The notes beneath the pieces were generated by a model. The model saw only the letters and a program-made list of their open reading frames with translations. It made no database searches and was not told the DNA's origin. Position numbers and translations under genes: made by a program. From assembly GCA_038744645.1 (NCBI GenBank), contig JBCDMA010000196.1:1-7505 (forward strand): a stretch of 7,505 nt of DNA. Direction: 5' to 3'. How positions within the stretch are numbered: position 1 is the first letter of the stretch; the number at the start of each line of letters is the position of its first letter. The DNA is from Glaciecola sp038744645 (lineage in GTDB: Bacteria; Pseudomonadota; Gammaproteobacteria; Enterobacterales; Alteromonadaceae). This document shows positions 1 through 5,295 of this stretch, piece by piece.

Positions 1-297
1 ATGTGATGCTATCGCGATACTTATGCCAAATAGCATAGAAAATATCGCCATGAATTTTTGGTCGATAAATACGTGGGTTAGCACGTATATGAGTCCATTG
101 GGACTGAATAACGACTCCGCTCGTAACACCTCAGCACCGGCCGAGACTGTGTTAAATGCAAATGGGTTAAAATACCCCTGCGACGGCATTGCAAACGCTT
201 GGATGTTCATAAGCAGGATCCCAAAAACAGCAATCCCCCTTATAAAGTCGATTGATTCAAGCCTATGCTGTCTCGTCTGTATAGATGAACCTCGCAT
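1..297 (-). CDS. DUF418/YeiB-family membrane protein, N-terminal part (runs off the window)
   Basis: The reverse strand is open from ATG at 297-295 to the window edge, giving 99 codons with no stop. The start is supported by a purine-rich ribosome site, GGGGAAG, at 310-304, six bases upstream. After a short basic N-terminus, RLESIDFIRGIAVFGILLMN (residues 13-32) forms the first membrane segment. A loop with GYFNPF (42-47) follows, then a second hydrophobic stretch with FMAIFSMLFGISIAIA (about 83-98). The pattern (E-x-I-D-x-x-RG-x-A-x-x-GI-x-x-x-N, then KFMAIFSMLFG) is typical of the N-terminus of DUF418/YeiB proteins, multi-pass inner-membrane proteins of about 350-400 residues with no settled biochemical role. 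The characteristic C-terminal DUF418 domain would lie outside the window. The gene follows the broken sensor kinase on the same strand after 109 bp and has its own regulator-like box at 348-364, so it is probably a target of the upstream response regulator. Confidence 0.85.
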   Translation of the reverse strand, partial: MRGSSIQTRQHRLESIDFIRGIAVFGILLMNIQAFAMPSQGYFNPFAFNTVSAGAEVLRAESLFSPNGLIYVLTHVFIDQKFMAIFSMLFGISIAIASH

Positions 298-330
298 GAT
301 TTGCTTCCCCTTTTTGTCGAATCAGAGGAG

Positions 331-364
331 AGCCTACAAGTGTCGATATTAATAGAAGATTAAA
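331..364 (-). promoter_or_regulatory. Response-regulator box and candidate promoter for the DUF418 gene
   Basis: On the minus strand, TTTAAT (364-359), five bases (CTTCT) and ATTAAT (353-348) form a direct repeat with an 11-bp period. This fits the HTTAAK-N5-HTTAAK pattern described for PmrA/QseB-type OmpR-family regulators. Eleven bases downstream is TAGGCT (336-331), a weak -10 candidate with only 3 of 6 consensus bases but retaining the key A and final T. Transcription would then start near 324, leaving a leader of about 27 nt before the ATG at 297. The layout mirrors the box upstream of the regulator gene at 2414-2430. Binding is inferred from sequence only. Confidence 0.5.
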
Positions 365-406
365 AAGGTATGTATAGATAGAGAAAGAGCTGGCTGAACT
401 ATATGC

Positions 407-1701
407 TTATTTCTCAGGGATCCAAGACAAGGTTGTTGTGAATGTGTTGTCATCTTGCGTTACTTGGAATTGCCAATGCAATTTATCACAAATGCGTTCA
501 ATGAGTTGAAGTCCAACGCCGAAACTGGTTTCTGCAAAAGAAGCTGACAAATTGCTATTTTTATCAATTGCATTCGTTGTTTGGATTTGATGGTGATTTA
601 CGTTTATCTCAATCGCATTGTTTGACGAATGCTGAAATGCATTTTTTATGAGGTTGGTGATAACGATCTTAAAGAGTGACTCTTCGATGACAACGCGAAT
701 ATTCTCGTTAGAAAAATGGCAGTTCATATTTTTACTCTGTATCAAATGTGCGTTATTGCTGACGCATCTTTCAACTAATTCGTTGAGGTTACACTCCGTT
801 TTTTCAATCGGTTTACTCGAAGAACGTGCCAGCTACAAAAGCGCAATACACAACTCTCGCGCGTTTTCACAAGCACTCATGCGCGCTCCAGTGTTTTTGT
901 TTGTGTATCGATAGCAGTGGCTTCTAAGGTATCGAGACTGGCTTGAATAATGCTCAAAGGCGTTCTTAGTTCATGGCTAGCGTACCTTAAAAACTCCTGC
1001 TCTCTACGATTACAAGATTCAATTTCGTCAATGCCTTGCTGCAATTGCTGTGCGATGAGATTAAGCTCCGAAATTGGAAAGACATGTTTGTTCGATGCAT
1101 GCTTATCTGATGAGAGTTTTGTGGCCCAATCGGTCAGCATCTTCAATGGTTCACTGGTGCGTTTGAATAACCATCGAATAAGAAAAAACAGAATGATGAA
1201 AGTGACAGTGGTGGTTATCAATGCAAACTGCAAAGTAGATAGAAAGAAGCGGTCGCTTACGCGTGTGATATCTTCGGCGTTGTGGAAGCTAATGATGAAA
1301 AGATCGCCGAATCCTTCTTCGAAATGATGATAAAGGTAGACAAATTCGTCTTCAGCAAATGCGTTTTTATGCTTCTCTTCTAACATGAGTCCTAGCGTGT
1401 TGTTCGGTTTTTCACCGGTCTCAGAAAACAGTTGCCTTAACTCTATAGGTATAGAGCCCCAAGAAAAGTAAATAGAACGCGTAAGTCCATCTGAAGTGAC
1501 CGCGCTAGGGTTTTGCTGAATGGCTCTAACCGTTGATTCTGCATCAAGCAGCATGAGTTGTCGTGTGGTGGTCTCGATTGAATTCAAGGTCAATAGCGAC
1601 GATAAGAAAACGCTTACAACAAATAAGATGCCTGCAATAATGAGAAGCTGCCAGCGCAATTCTTGCGCTAAGCTTTTAACCTTCACTTTTTTCACATTCA
1701 T
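407..1701 (-). pseudogene. Sensor histidine kinase, disrupted by a frameshift and a nonsense codon
   Basis: This was a membrane sensor kinase partnered with the upstream response regulator; its ATG (1701-1699) overlaps the regulator's TGA as ATGA. The intact 274-residue N-terminal part has membrane segment 1 (about 18-40), a periplasmic sensor region (about 41-152), membrane segment 2 (about 155-178), a HAMP-like linker and the H-box FLRYASHELRTPL with phospho-accepting His243. That frame ends at TGA 879-877. The rest continues in another frame: from ATG 880 it reads MSACENARELCIALL, stop (TAG 835-833), then LARSSSKPIEK onward, with an N-box (NLIKNAFQHS) and a G2-like motif (GVGLQLIERIC) before TAA 409-407. 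No DxGxG G1 box is evident. Family members have Trp where TAG stands. The span of 1295 nt is one base short of, or two over, a whole reading frame, and the shift coincides with GCGCGC at 881-886. The restored length of about 430 residues is normal. The product would lack the ATPase domain and be inactive. Sequencing error is the alternative. Confidence 0.85.
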
Positions 1702-2366
1702 TTGGGCTCCCGTAAAGATATCCCACTCCCCACATGAGTATGAATCAAAGGCATTTCGAAAGGTTTATCAATTGCCTTTCGAAGAAAGTGTAGCTGTACG
1801 TTTAGATTGCTGAAACTAGGTTCCGAATCTGGCCACACGTAGTCTTCTATCATGGATTTTGACACCATTTTTGGACTCTCACGCGCAAGCAATTCAAGTA
1901 TCTTCCAGCAGGTAGGGGTCAAGCATATTTCGATATCTAAACGAATGGCGCGCTGCTCTTCAAATTTAACAATCAAATCGCCAATTTTCTTTGATGCTAG
2001 TTTTGGTTGTACACGGTGACACAGTGCATTTAGTCTCGCCAATAACAATGGCATGCTGCAGGGTTTTATGACATAGTCATCGACACCGCAGTCAAATCCT
2101 TCGAGTTGGTCGTGCTCGCTGTCCGCAGAGGTAAGCATGAGCACGGGAATAGAAAACCCCTTAACACGCAATTGTCGGCAGACTTCAAAACCATTAAGAC
2201 CAGGCAGCATCATGTCCAATACTATGGCATCAGACGCATTTTGATGGGCCAACTCTAGGGCGCTATGGCCCGTGTAGGCAAAATCGCAATCAATATCTTT
2301 GATTTCCAAATATTCGGCAATCGCAGCCGCCAGTTGAATATCATCTTCGACAAGTAAGACTTTCAA
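1698..2366 (-). CDS. OmpR-family two-component response regulator (QseB/PmrA-like)
   Basis: This 222-residue protein is a cytoplasmic DNA-binding regulator of normal length. The receiver domain (1-118) has the acidic pocket E7-D8-D9, the phospho-acceptor D51 in IVLDMMLPG, T79 in LMLTSAD, and K101 in the conserved KP pair (VIKP). The C-terminal winged-helix domain (about 125-220) carries TPTCWKILELLARESPKMVS, the recognition region with NVQLHFLRKAID (189-200), and the wing GSGISL in place of the usual GxGY. All key receiver residues are present, so the gene looks functional although its partner kinase is broken. The stop overlaps the kinase start (ATGA), indicating translational coupling. The ribosome site is weak (AGAG about nine bases upstream of ATG 2366-2364). 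A direct-repeat box upstream (2414-2430) fits this regulator class, which suggests autoregulation. The QseB/PmrA assignment rests on that box and general similarity, so no symbol is given. Confidence 0.93.
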   Translation of the reverse strand: MKVLLVEDDIQLAAAIAEYLEIKDIDCDFAYTGHSALELAHQNASDAIVLDMMLPGLNGFEVCRQLRVKGFSIPVLMLTSADSEHDQLEGFDCGVDDYVIKPCSMPLLLARLNALCHRVQPKLASKKIGDLIVKFEEQRAIRLDIEICLTPTCWKILELLARESPKMVSKSMIEDYVWPDSEPSFSNLNVQLHFLRKAIDKPFEMPLIHTHVGSGISLREPK

Positions 2367-2396
2367 TGCTGGGTGTCTCTGGTTCGTGGAAGCGCG

Positions 2397-2443
2397 AATA
2401 TACCAAAGGATATATTAAAAACGCATTAAAATGAGGCCTTAAG
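2397..2443 (-). promoter_or_regulatory. Autoregulatory-type operator and promoter of the response-regulator operon
   Basis: On the minus strand, TTTAAT (2430-2425), GCGTT and TTTAAT (2419-2414) form an exact 6-5-6 direct repeat matching the PmrA/QseB-type HTTAAK-N5-HTTAAK pattern. A third half-site-like CTTAAG lies at 2443-2438, seven bases further upstream. Eleven bases downstream of the box is TATATT (2402-2397), preceded by TGG, which makes a good extended -10. The box covers the place where a -35 would be, and no good -35 is present; this is what one expects of an activator-dependent promoter. Transcription would start near 2390, with a leader of about 24 nt. TAATAT (2417-2412), overlapping the box, is an alternative -10 and would imply repression instead. 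Confidence 0.6.
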
Positions 2444-2448
2444 ATGCG

Positions 2449-2477
2449 TTGATAATCACAAAAAGCATATTTATCAA
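2449..2477. repeat. Short inverted repeat between alkB and the regulator gene
   Basis: TTGATAA (2449-2455) and TTATCAA (2471-2477) are perfect 7-bp inverted arms separated by 15 bp. The arms are AT-rich and no T-run follows on the minus strand, so it is a poor intrinsic terminator for the alkB transcript. It might be a binding site or chance; it lies just upstream of the regulator-gene operator. Confidence 0.3.
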
Positions 2478-2509
2478 AAAGTGATGATTAAACGGAGGCG
2501 AACAATGAA

Positions 2510-3127
2510 TTATTGATTGACCACATAGCGAAACGTCAAGTTGATCCTTGGTGCATTTATTTCAGGTTGACTAGGCACTTGATGTTGATAGTAGTGCTGA
2601 AACTCGGGGCTCATTAGCAGCAAACTACCGTGCACTAATTCACACTGTTCAAGGTGTCCGTTGTCGTTTGATCGATATTGAAATATGCGTTTTGTGCCTA
2701 AGCTAAGTGATGCAATCCAAGGATCTTCACCCAGTTCTCTTTCATTGTCCGCATGCCATTCAACACAGTCTTGACCGTCCCTGTACAAGGTAAGTAACAC
2801 TGCGTTAAATCGACAGCCTGTTGAGTCTTCAATTTGTTTCTTTAATGCTAGAAGTTGAGGTGTCCAAGGTAAGGTCTTAATCAGGTTGTTAGAATATCTA
2901 TAGTTCACGCCTTCATTCGCGTACCATGCCTGGAGACGAGGTATCCGAAATTTCCTGCCATAAACTTCGATAGCATCCTCTTGCCATGGCGTTTGATTGA
3001 GCAGATGAGTAAATAAGTTGTCAGCATCAAGTATTGATATTGGACTCGTTAGAAACTCGATCGGAACTAATGCTTGAATATCTGATTCAAGCGCATTTGA
3101 CTGGCTATTTAACATGTTTTGCATCAT
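2510..3127 (-). CDS. alkB: AlkB-family 2-oxoglutarate/Fe(II)-dependent DNA dealkylase (ALKBH2-like)
   Basis: This 205-residue protein belongs to the AlkB family of cytoplasmic dioxygenases, which remove methyl groups from N1-methyladenine and N3-methylcytosine in DNA by oxidation. The iron ligands are H125 and D127 (WHAD) and H182 (YYQHQVP). The 2-oxoglutarate-binding arginines are R194 and R200 (PRINLTFR), with the same six-residue spacing as R204/R210 of E. coli AlkB. RLQAWYA (64-70) and WIASLSLGTKRIFQYR (137-152) are typical of the ALKBH2/3-like bacterial group. One oddity is LLTLYRDG at 111-118, where the family normally has N-L-Y: Thr113 replaces the Asn that contacts 2-oxoglutarate. Tandem ATGs at 3127 and 3124 and a third at 3115 make the exact start uncertain; a weak ACGGA sits about nine bases before the first. 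The gene starts 44 bp after the flavodoxin stop on the same strand, so the two are probably co-transcribed. No Ada-type regulator is nearby. Confidence 0.93.
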   Translation of the reverse strand: MMQNMLNSQSNALESDIQALVPIEFLTSPISILDADNLFTHLLNQTPWQEDAIEVYGRKFRIPRLQAWYANEGVNYRYSNNLIKTLPWTPQLLALKKQIEDSTGCRFNAVLLTLYRDGQDCVEWHADNERELGEDPWIASLSLGTKRIFQYRSNDNGHLEQCELVHGSLLLMSPEFQHYYQHQVPSQPEINAPRINLTFRYVVNQ

Positions 3128-3171
3128 TACAATGGTCCGTCACTTTAATGGTAATTCGTACAGCAAAACAA

Positions 3172-3672
3172 CTACGCTGCGGTTTTGGTTCCTGATGTAG
3201 AGTTCGACAACATAAGTGACTCAACTTTTGCTACCCATTCTTGTGTCCACAATGCAGCAGCCAGCGCGTGATTTTCGACCTGTTGGGCATCCATTACTGC
3301 CATATCTCCAATCCTTTTAGCTCCGCAGCTATATAACGCGTTTTCGAGTAACTTGCCGCCCATTGCAAATTGTGACGCTTGAAAATAACTGTCACCAAGC
3401 GCAATCACACCATAATATTTACCCATTAAATCAATTATTTGATTATCAAGTGCCACATATAAAGGAAAGATATTATCGGGCACCTGACCTTGATGAGCAG
3501 TGGAGCTGCATACTAGGATAATTTCATCCTTGTCACGTGTTAAGAGCGATGTGTCGTGTTCGAGTATCATTTCTGAACTATGGCCTAATTTATTAAGTAT
3601 TGCGGCCGCGCCTTTTGCTGCCATTACCGCATGTCCATCCATGGTACCCACCAAAATTAAAAACTTAGCCAA
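3172..3672 (-). CDS. MioC-like single-domain flavodoxin (TTG start)
   Basis: This 166-residue protein is a short flavodoxin, a soluble FMN-binding electron carrier. The first strand and phosphate loop are FLILVGTMDGHA (4-15), a diverged form of the usual T-x-T-G-x-T/A. The second FMN loop is CSSTAHQGQVPDNIFPLY (55-72), close to the STxGxGxxPDN motif of MioC-type proteins. The third is ALGDSYFQASQFAMGGKLL (91-109), matching the GDSxY region. The C-terminal tail after about residue 152 (SNSTSGTKTAA) looks disordered. Translation begins at TTG (3672-3670), supported by AGAGGG at 3686-3681, eight bases upstream; there is no in-frame ATG further up, and the next ATG (codon 11) would cut the phosphate loop. 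It is the first gene of a probable two-gene unit with alkB. Its redox partner is not visible here. MioC in E. coli is linked to biotin synthase electron transfer; whether that applies here is unknown, so no symbol is given. Confidence 0.85.
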   Translation of the reverse strand: MAKFLILVGTMDGHAVMAAKGAAAILNKLGHSSEMILEHDTSLLTRDKDEIILVCSSTAHQGQVPDNIFPLYVALDNQIIDLMGKYYGVIALGDSYFQASQFAMGGKLLENALYSCGAKRIGDMAVMDAQQVENHALAAALWTQEWVAKVESLMLSNSTSGTKTAA

Positions 3673-3680
3673 CCTTTGTT

Positions 3681-3686
3681 CCCTCT
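3681..3686 (-). promoter_or_regulatory. Ribosome-binding site that fixes the TTG start of the flavodoxin gene
   Basis: AGAGGG on the minus strand lies eight bases before TTG 3672-3670. It is the only good ribosome site in the area, so the non-ATG start is preferred. Confidence 0.6.
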
Positions 3687-3776
3687 CAAATGTTAAAGTA
3701 ATCCGTTGCTCTGAAAGCCATGCATATCACGCATGTTTCATGTCTCTTTAGAGTTAGTCTTGCCACTCAAGCCAGT

Positions 3777-3811
3777 GTTCAACAATAGAACCCGATTAAA
3801 ACATGTTGAAC
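3777..3811. repeat. Perfect 8-bp inverted repeat in the divergent intergenic region
   Basis: GTTCAACA (3777-3784) and TGTTGAAC (3804-3811) are exact reverse complements with a 19-bp spacer. A third GAAC lies inside at 3788-3791. No T-run follows on either strand. It may be an operator for the divergent genes or a weak RNA hairpin; its function is unknown. Confidence 0.35.
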
Positions 3812-4020
3812 TTGAAAACCAATCTCAAACAAATAATAAAATTTGTAGGTTTAGTAAGGTAAAGCAATATTCTGTCCAAAACGTTTTCTTCAGAAGCTTA
3901 AATTATTTAAAGGAAATAAAACTCAATTAAATCAATTTATTAATGGTGAATTGCCAGCAAACTTATTTCAACATGGTTATATATGGATAGCTTTTGTCTT
4001 GTTTGATACAAGGATTTTGT

Positions 4021-4137
4021 ATGTTTTTGGCTTCACTAGCTGACAAGGTTAGTTATGAGGTGAATGTACCTCCTGCATTGAATGCGTGTCTTGAGATGAA
4101 TCAGTTTTGCATTACCGCTCGTAAGAAAACGGAATAG
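4021..4137 (+). CDS. Possible small hypothetical protein, 38 residues
   Basis: An ATG at 4021 opens a 38-codon frame ending in TAG at 4135-4137. AAGGA at 4010-4014, six bases upstream, is a well-placed ribosome site. The predicted peptide begins MFLASLADKVSYEVNV, has the central stretch PPALNACLEMNQFC and ends in the basic tail ARKKTE. It shows no signal peptide, clear membrane segment or motif I recognise. The frame closes upstream at TAG 3988-3990, so it is not obviously the end of a longer gene. It lies 58 bp before the DUF72 start on the same strand and could be a leader ORF of that transcript. It could equally be a chance frame in a region where nothing else is coded; the ribosome site and less AT-biased codons are the only support. 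Confidence 0.35.
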   Translation: MFLASLADKVSYEVNVPPALNACLEMNQFCITARKKTE

Positions 4138-4184
4138 GACACTTCGTCATATTAAGAATTGAAAATCACACTCATAATATACAC

Positions 4185-4189
4185 AGGGA
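4185..4189 (+). promoter_or_regulatory. Ribosome-binding site that fixes the TTG start of the DUF72 gene
   Basis: AGGGA lies six bases before TTG 4196-4198. No in-frame ATG exists until far inside the conserved domain, so this site decides the start. Confidence 0.65.
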
Positions 4190-4195
4190 ATAATC

Positions 4196-5050
4196 TTGCC
4201 TAGTTCTTCAAGTTCTTTGTATCGCCTGGGCCTTCCTGCCTGGGCATTTGAAGGTTGGCAAAACAAGTACTTCGAGACAAAACCTTCTCGTTTAGCCAGT
4301 TATGCCAGTGTTTTTAATTCGGTTGAAGGGAACACGACTTTTTATCAGGTCCCCAGTGAAAAATCTGTGAATGAATGGCGTGCTGCTCTTGAACAAAGAG
4401 ATTTTAAGATTTGTTTTAAACCGCCCAAAGAAGTGACTCATAACCAAAGGCCGGATTGGGGCGTTCTTGAGACATTTCTAAAAAGAATCGCTCCTTTGAA
4501 CGAGCATTTAGGTCCACTATTGCTGGTTTTTCCGGCCAAGGTTGGTCCTGAACAGGTTGAATTTATAGACAATATTCTTGCTCGAATTTCCACTGAGTTT
4601 AGATTCGTTGTTGAAGTCAGGCACCTGGGATTCTTCTTGAAAAACAACACACTAACGCCAATCTTGGAAAAGCATGGCTGTCACCGCGTCACGCTCGACA
4701 GCCGTCCCCTTTATTTCGGTGACCAGCTACATCCGGATGTCGTGCAAGCTAAACATGAGAAACCCAACGTACCCGTCGCGACCAAAGTCTTCAATAATCT
4801 GGCCTACATTCGCTTAGTCATGCATCCGAGTGAAGGAAAAAACGAAGAATTTATCAATCAATGGGCGAAGATTGTGTCGGGCTCTCTGAATGACGGTGTA
4901 GAAACCTATATGAGCATACATTGTCCAAACAACCTCTTTTGTCCTGAATTTGCGCGGCAATTCCACTGCGATCTTCAACGGATTTTGGGTTCGGATAAAA
5001 TTCGAGATCTGCTAGATTTCCCCGTCCCTCAACAGTCCGATTTGTTCTAA
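4196..5050 (+). CDS. DUF72 (YecE-family) protein
   Basis: This 284-residue protein covers the whole DUF72 domain, a predicted TIM-barrel family of unknown reaction that includes E. coli YecE. Visible family signatures are LGLPAWAFEGWQNKYF (11-26), the SVEGNTTFYQVPS block (42-54), FKICFKPPKEVTH (70-82), LGPLLLVFPAK (105-115), the strand VVEVRH (138-143), TLDSR (166-170) and YIRLVMH (204-210). The hydrophobic and charged strand ends follow the barrel pattern, and the length is normal. Translation begins at TTG 4196, supported by AGGGA six bases upstream; the first internal Met is near residue 239 and cannot be the start. The N-terminal serine run (3-7) precedes the domain. There is no signal peptide, so it should be cytoplasmic. 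No terminator is evident after the stop, and the next gene begins 245 bp downstream. Some authors relate the fold to TIM-barrel nucleases, but nothing here proves an activity. Confidence 0.92.
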   Translation: MPSSSSSLYRLGLPAWAFEGWQNKYFETKPSRLASYASVFNSVEGNTTFYQVPSEKSVNEWRAALEQRDFKICFKPPKEVTHNQRPDWGVLETFLKRIAPLNEHLGPLLLVFPAKVGPEQVEFIDNILARISTEFRFVVEVRHLGFFLKNNTLTPILEKHGCHRVTLDSRPLYFGDQLHPDVVQAKHEKPNVPVATKVFNNLAYIRLVMHPSEGKNEEFINQWAKIVSGSLNDGVETYMSIHCPNNLFCPEFARQFHCDLQRILGSDKIRDLLDFPVPQQSDLF

Positions 5051-5136
5051 TTCGAAGGATTAAATGCGGAATAAAAAGCTGCTCGTTGAGTATCATCTTT
5101 ACCAAATAAGACAACGGACAACTAATTATCTGCGCA

Positions 5137-5156
5137 TTTGCGTTATTTTGCGTTAT
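5137..5156 (+). repeat. Tandem 10-bp direct repeat upstream of the ATPase gene
   Basis: TTTGCGTTAT occurs twice head to tail without a gap (5137-5146 and 5147-5156). It is preceded by TGCGCAT at 5131-5137, a partial, degenerate third copy. A period of 10 bp puts both copies on the same face of the helix, as for a regulator binding as a tandem dimer. The repeat ends about 24 bp before a candidate -35 (5180-5185). Activator binding is inferred only from position and spacing. Confidence 0.5.
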
Positions 5157-5179
5157 GTCAATAAACACTCCGCATTTCA

Positions 5180-5208
5180 TTGAAATCAAGCATACCGCCG
5201 GATAGCAT
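5180..5208 (+). promoter_or_regulatory. Candidate sigma70-type promoter of the P-type ATPase gene
   Basis: TTGAAA (5180-5185, 5 of 6 consensus bases) and TAGCAT (5203-5208, 4 of 6) are separated by the ideal 17 bp. Transcription would start near 5215, leaving a leader of about 80 nt. A small stem, CGCT-CTT-AGCG, lies in that leader. The tandem repeat at 5137-5156 would be centred near -68, a usual place for an upstream activator. Confidence 0.45.
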
Positions 5209-5295
5209 TAAATAAGAACAACAACGCTCTTAGCGATACAAATTCATACGCACGCAACGTTAGCCATTTATCCTTTTTTTCGAGAAGAGAAGCTC

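Larger units (their letters stand above)
3673..4195. other. Divergent gene-poor region between flavodoxin and DUF72 genes
   Basis: These 523 bp separate two divergently oriented genes and are notably AT-rich, especially 3780-3990. They should hold the promoter of the flavodoxin-alkB unit (minus) and of the DUF72 gene (plus), but I cannot name either with confidence. On the plus strand, TTGAAA (3812-3817) with TAAAAT (3837-3842) is a candidate with an over-long 19-bp spacer, and TTGCCA (3951-3956) with TTATAT (3977-3982) has a 20-bp spacer. The region contains an 8-bp inverted repeat (3777-3811) and a possible small ORF (4021-4137). The longer open frames that cross 3500-3930 have low-complexity, AT-driven translations and no ribosome site. 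Confidence 0.5.

Noticed and set aside
23..352. 109-codon plus-strand frame
   Set aside because: It is antisense to the DUF418 N-terminal coding sequence on the minus strand, which has a clear family signature and a ribosome site.
407..745. Separate 112-residue protein starting at TTG 745
   Set aside because: It is the ATPase-domain remainder of the broken sensor kinase. Its frame continues upstream to 880 apart from the TAG, and there is no independent start signal.
881..886. Phase-variable switch at the GCGCGC run in the kinase
   Set aside because: Three dinucleotide units are too few for frequent slippage, and the separate TAG at 835-833 would keep the gene off in any case.
648..1327. 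Plus-strand frames at 648-914 and 950-1327
   Set aside because: They are antisense to the kinase gene and show no recognisable protein features.
3500..3930. Plus-strand frames at 3500-3751 and 3733-3930
   Set aside because: The first overlaps the flavodoxin gene in antisense. The second is AT-rich with a low-complexity translation and lacks a ribosome site.
3900..3950. Additional HTTAAK-like half-sites in the AT-rich intergenic region
   Set aside because: TTAA-containing hexamers are frequent in this AT-rich DNA, and none has the 6-5-6 spacing seen in the two called boxes.
5051..5130. Intrinsic terminator after the DUF72 gene
   Set aside because: No GC-rich stem followed by a T-run was found; only TTCGAA and short AT-rich palindromes are present.
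5062..5177. AAATGCGGA (5062-5070) and TCCGCATTT (5169-5177) as an inverted repeat
   Set aside because: The arms are only 9 bp, about 98 bp apart, and the flanks do not extend the match; this is weak support for a structure.
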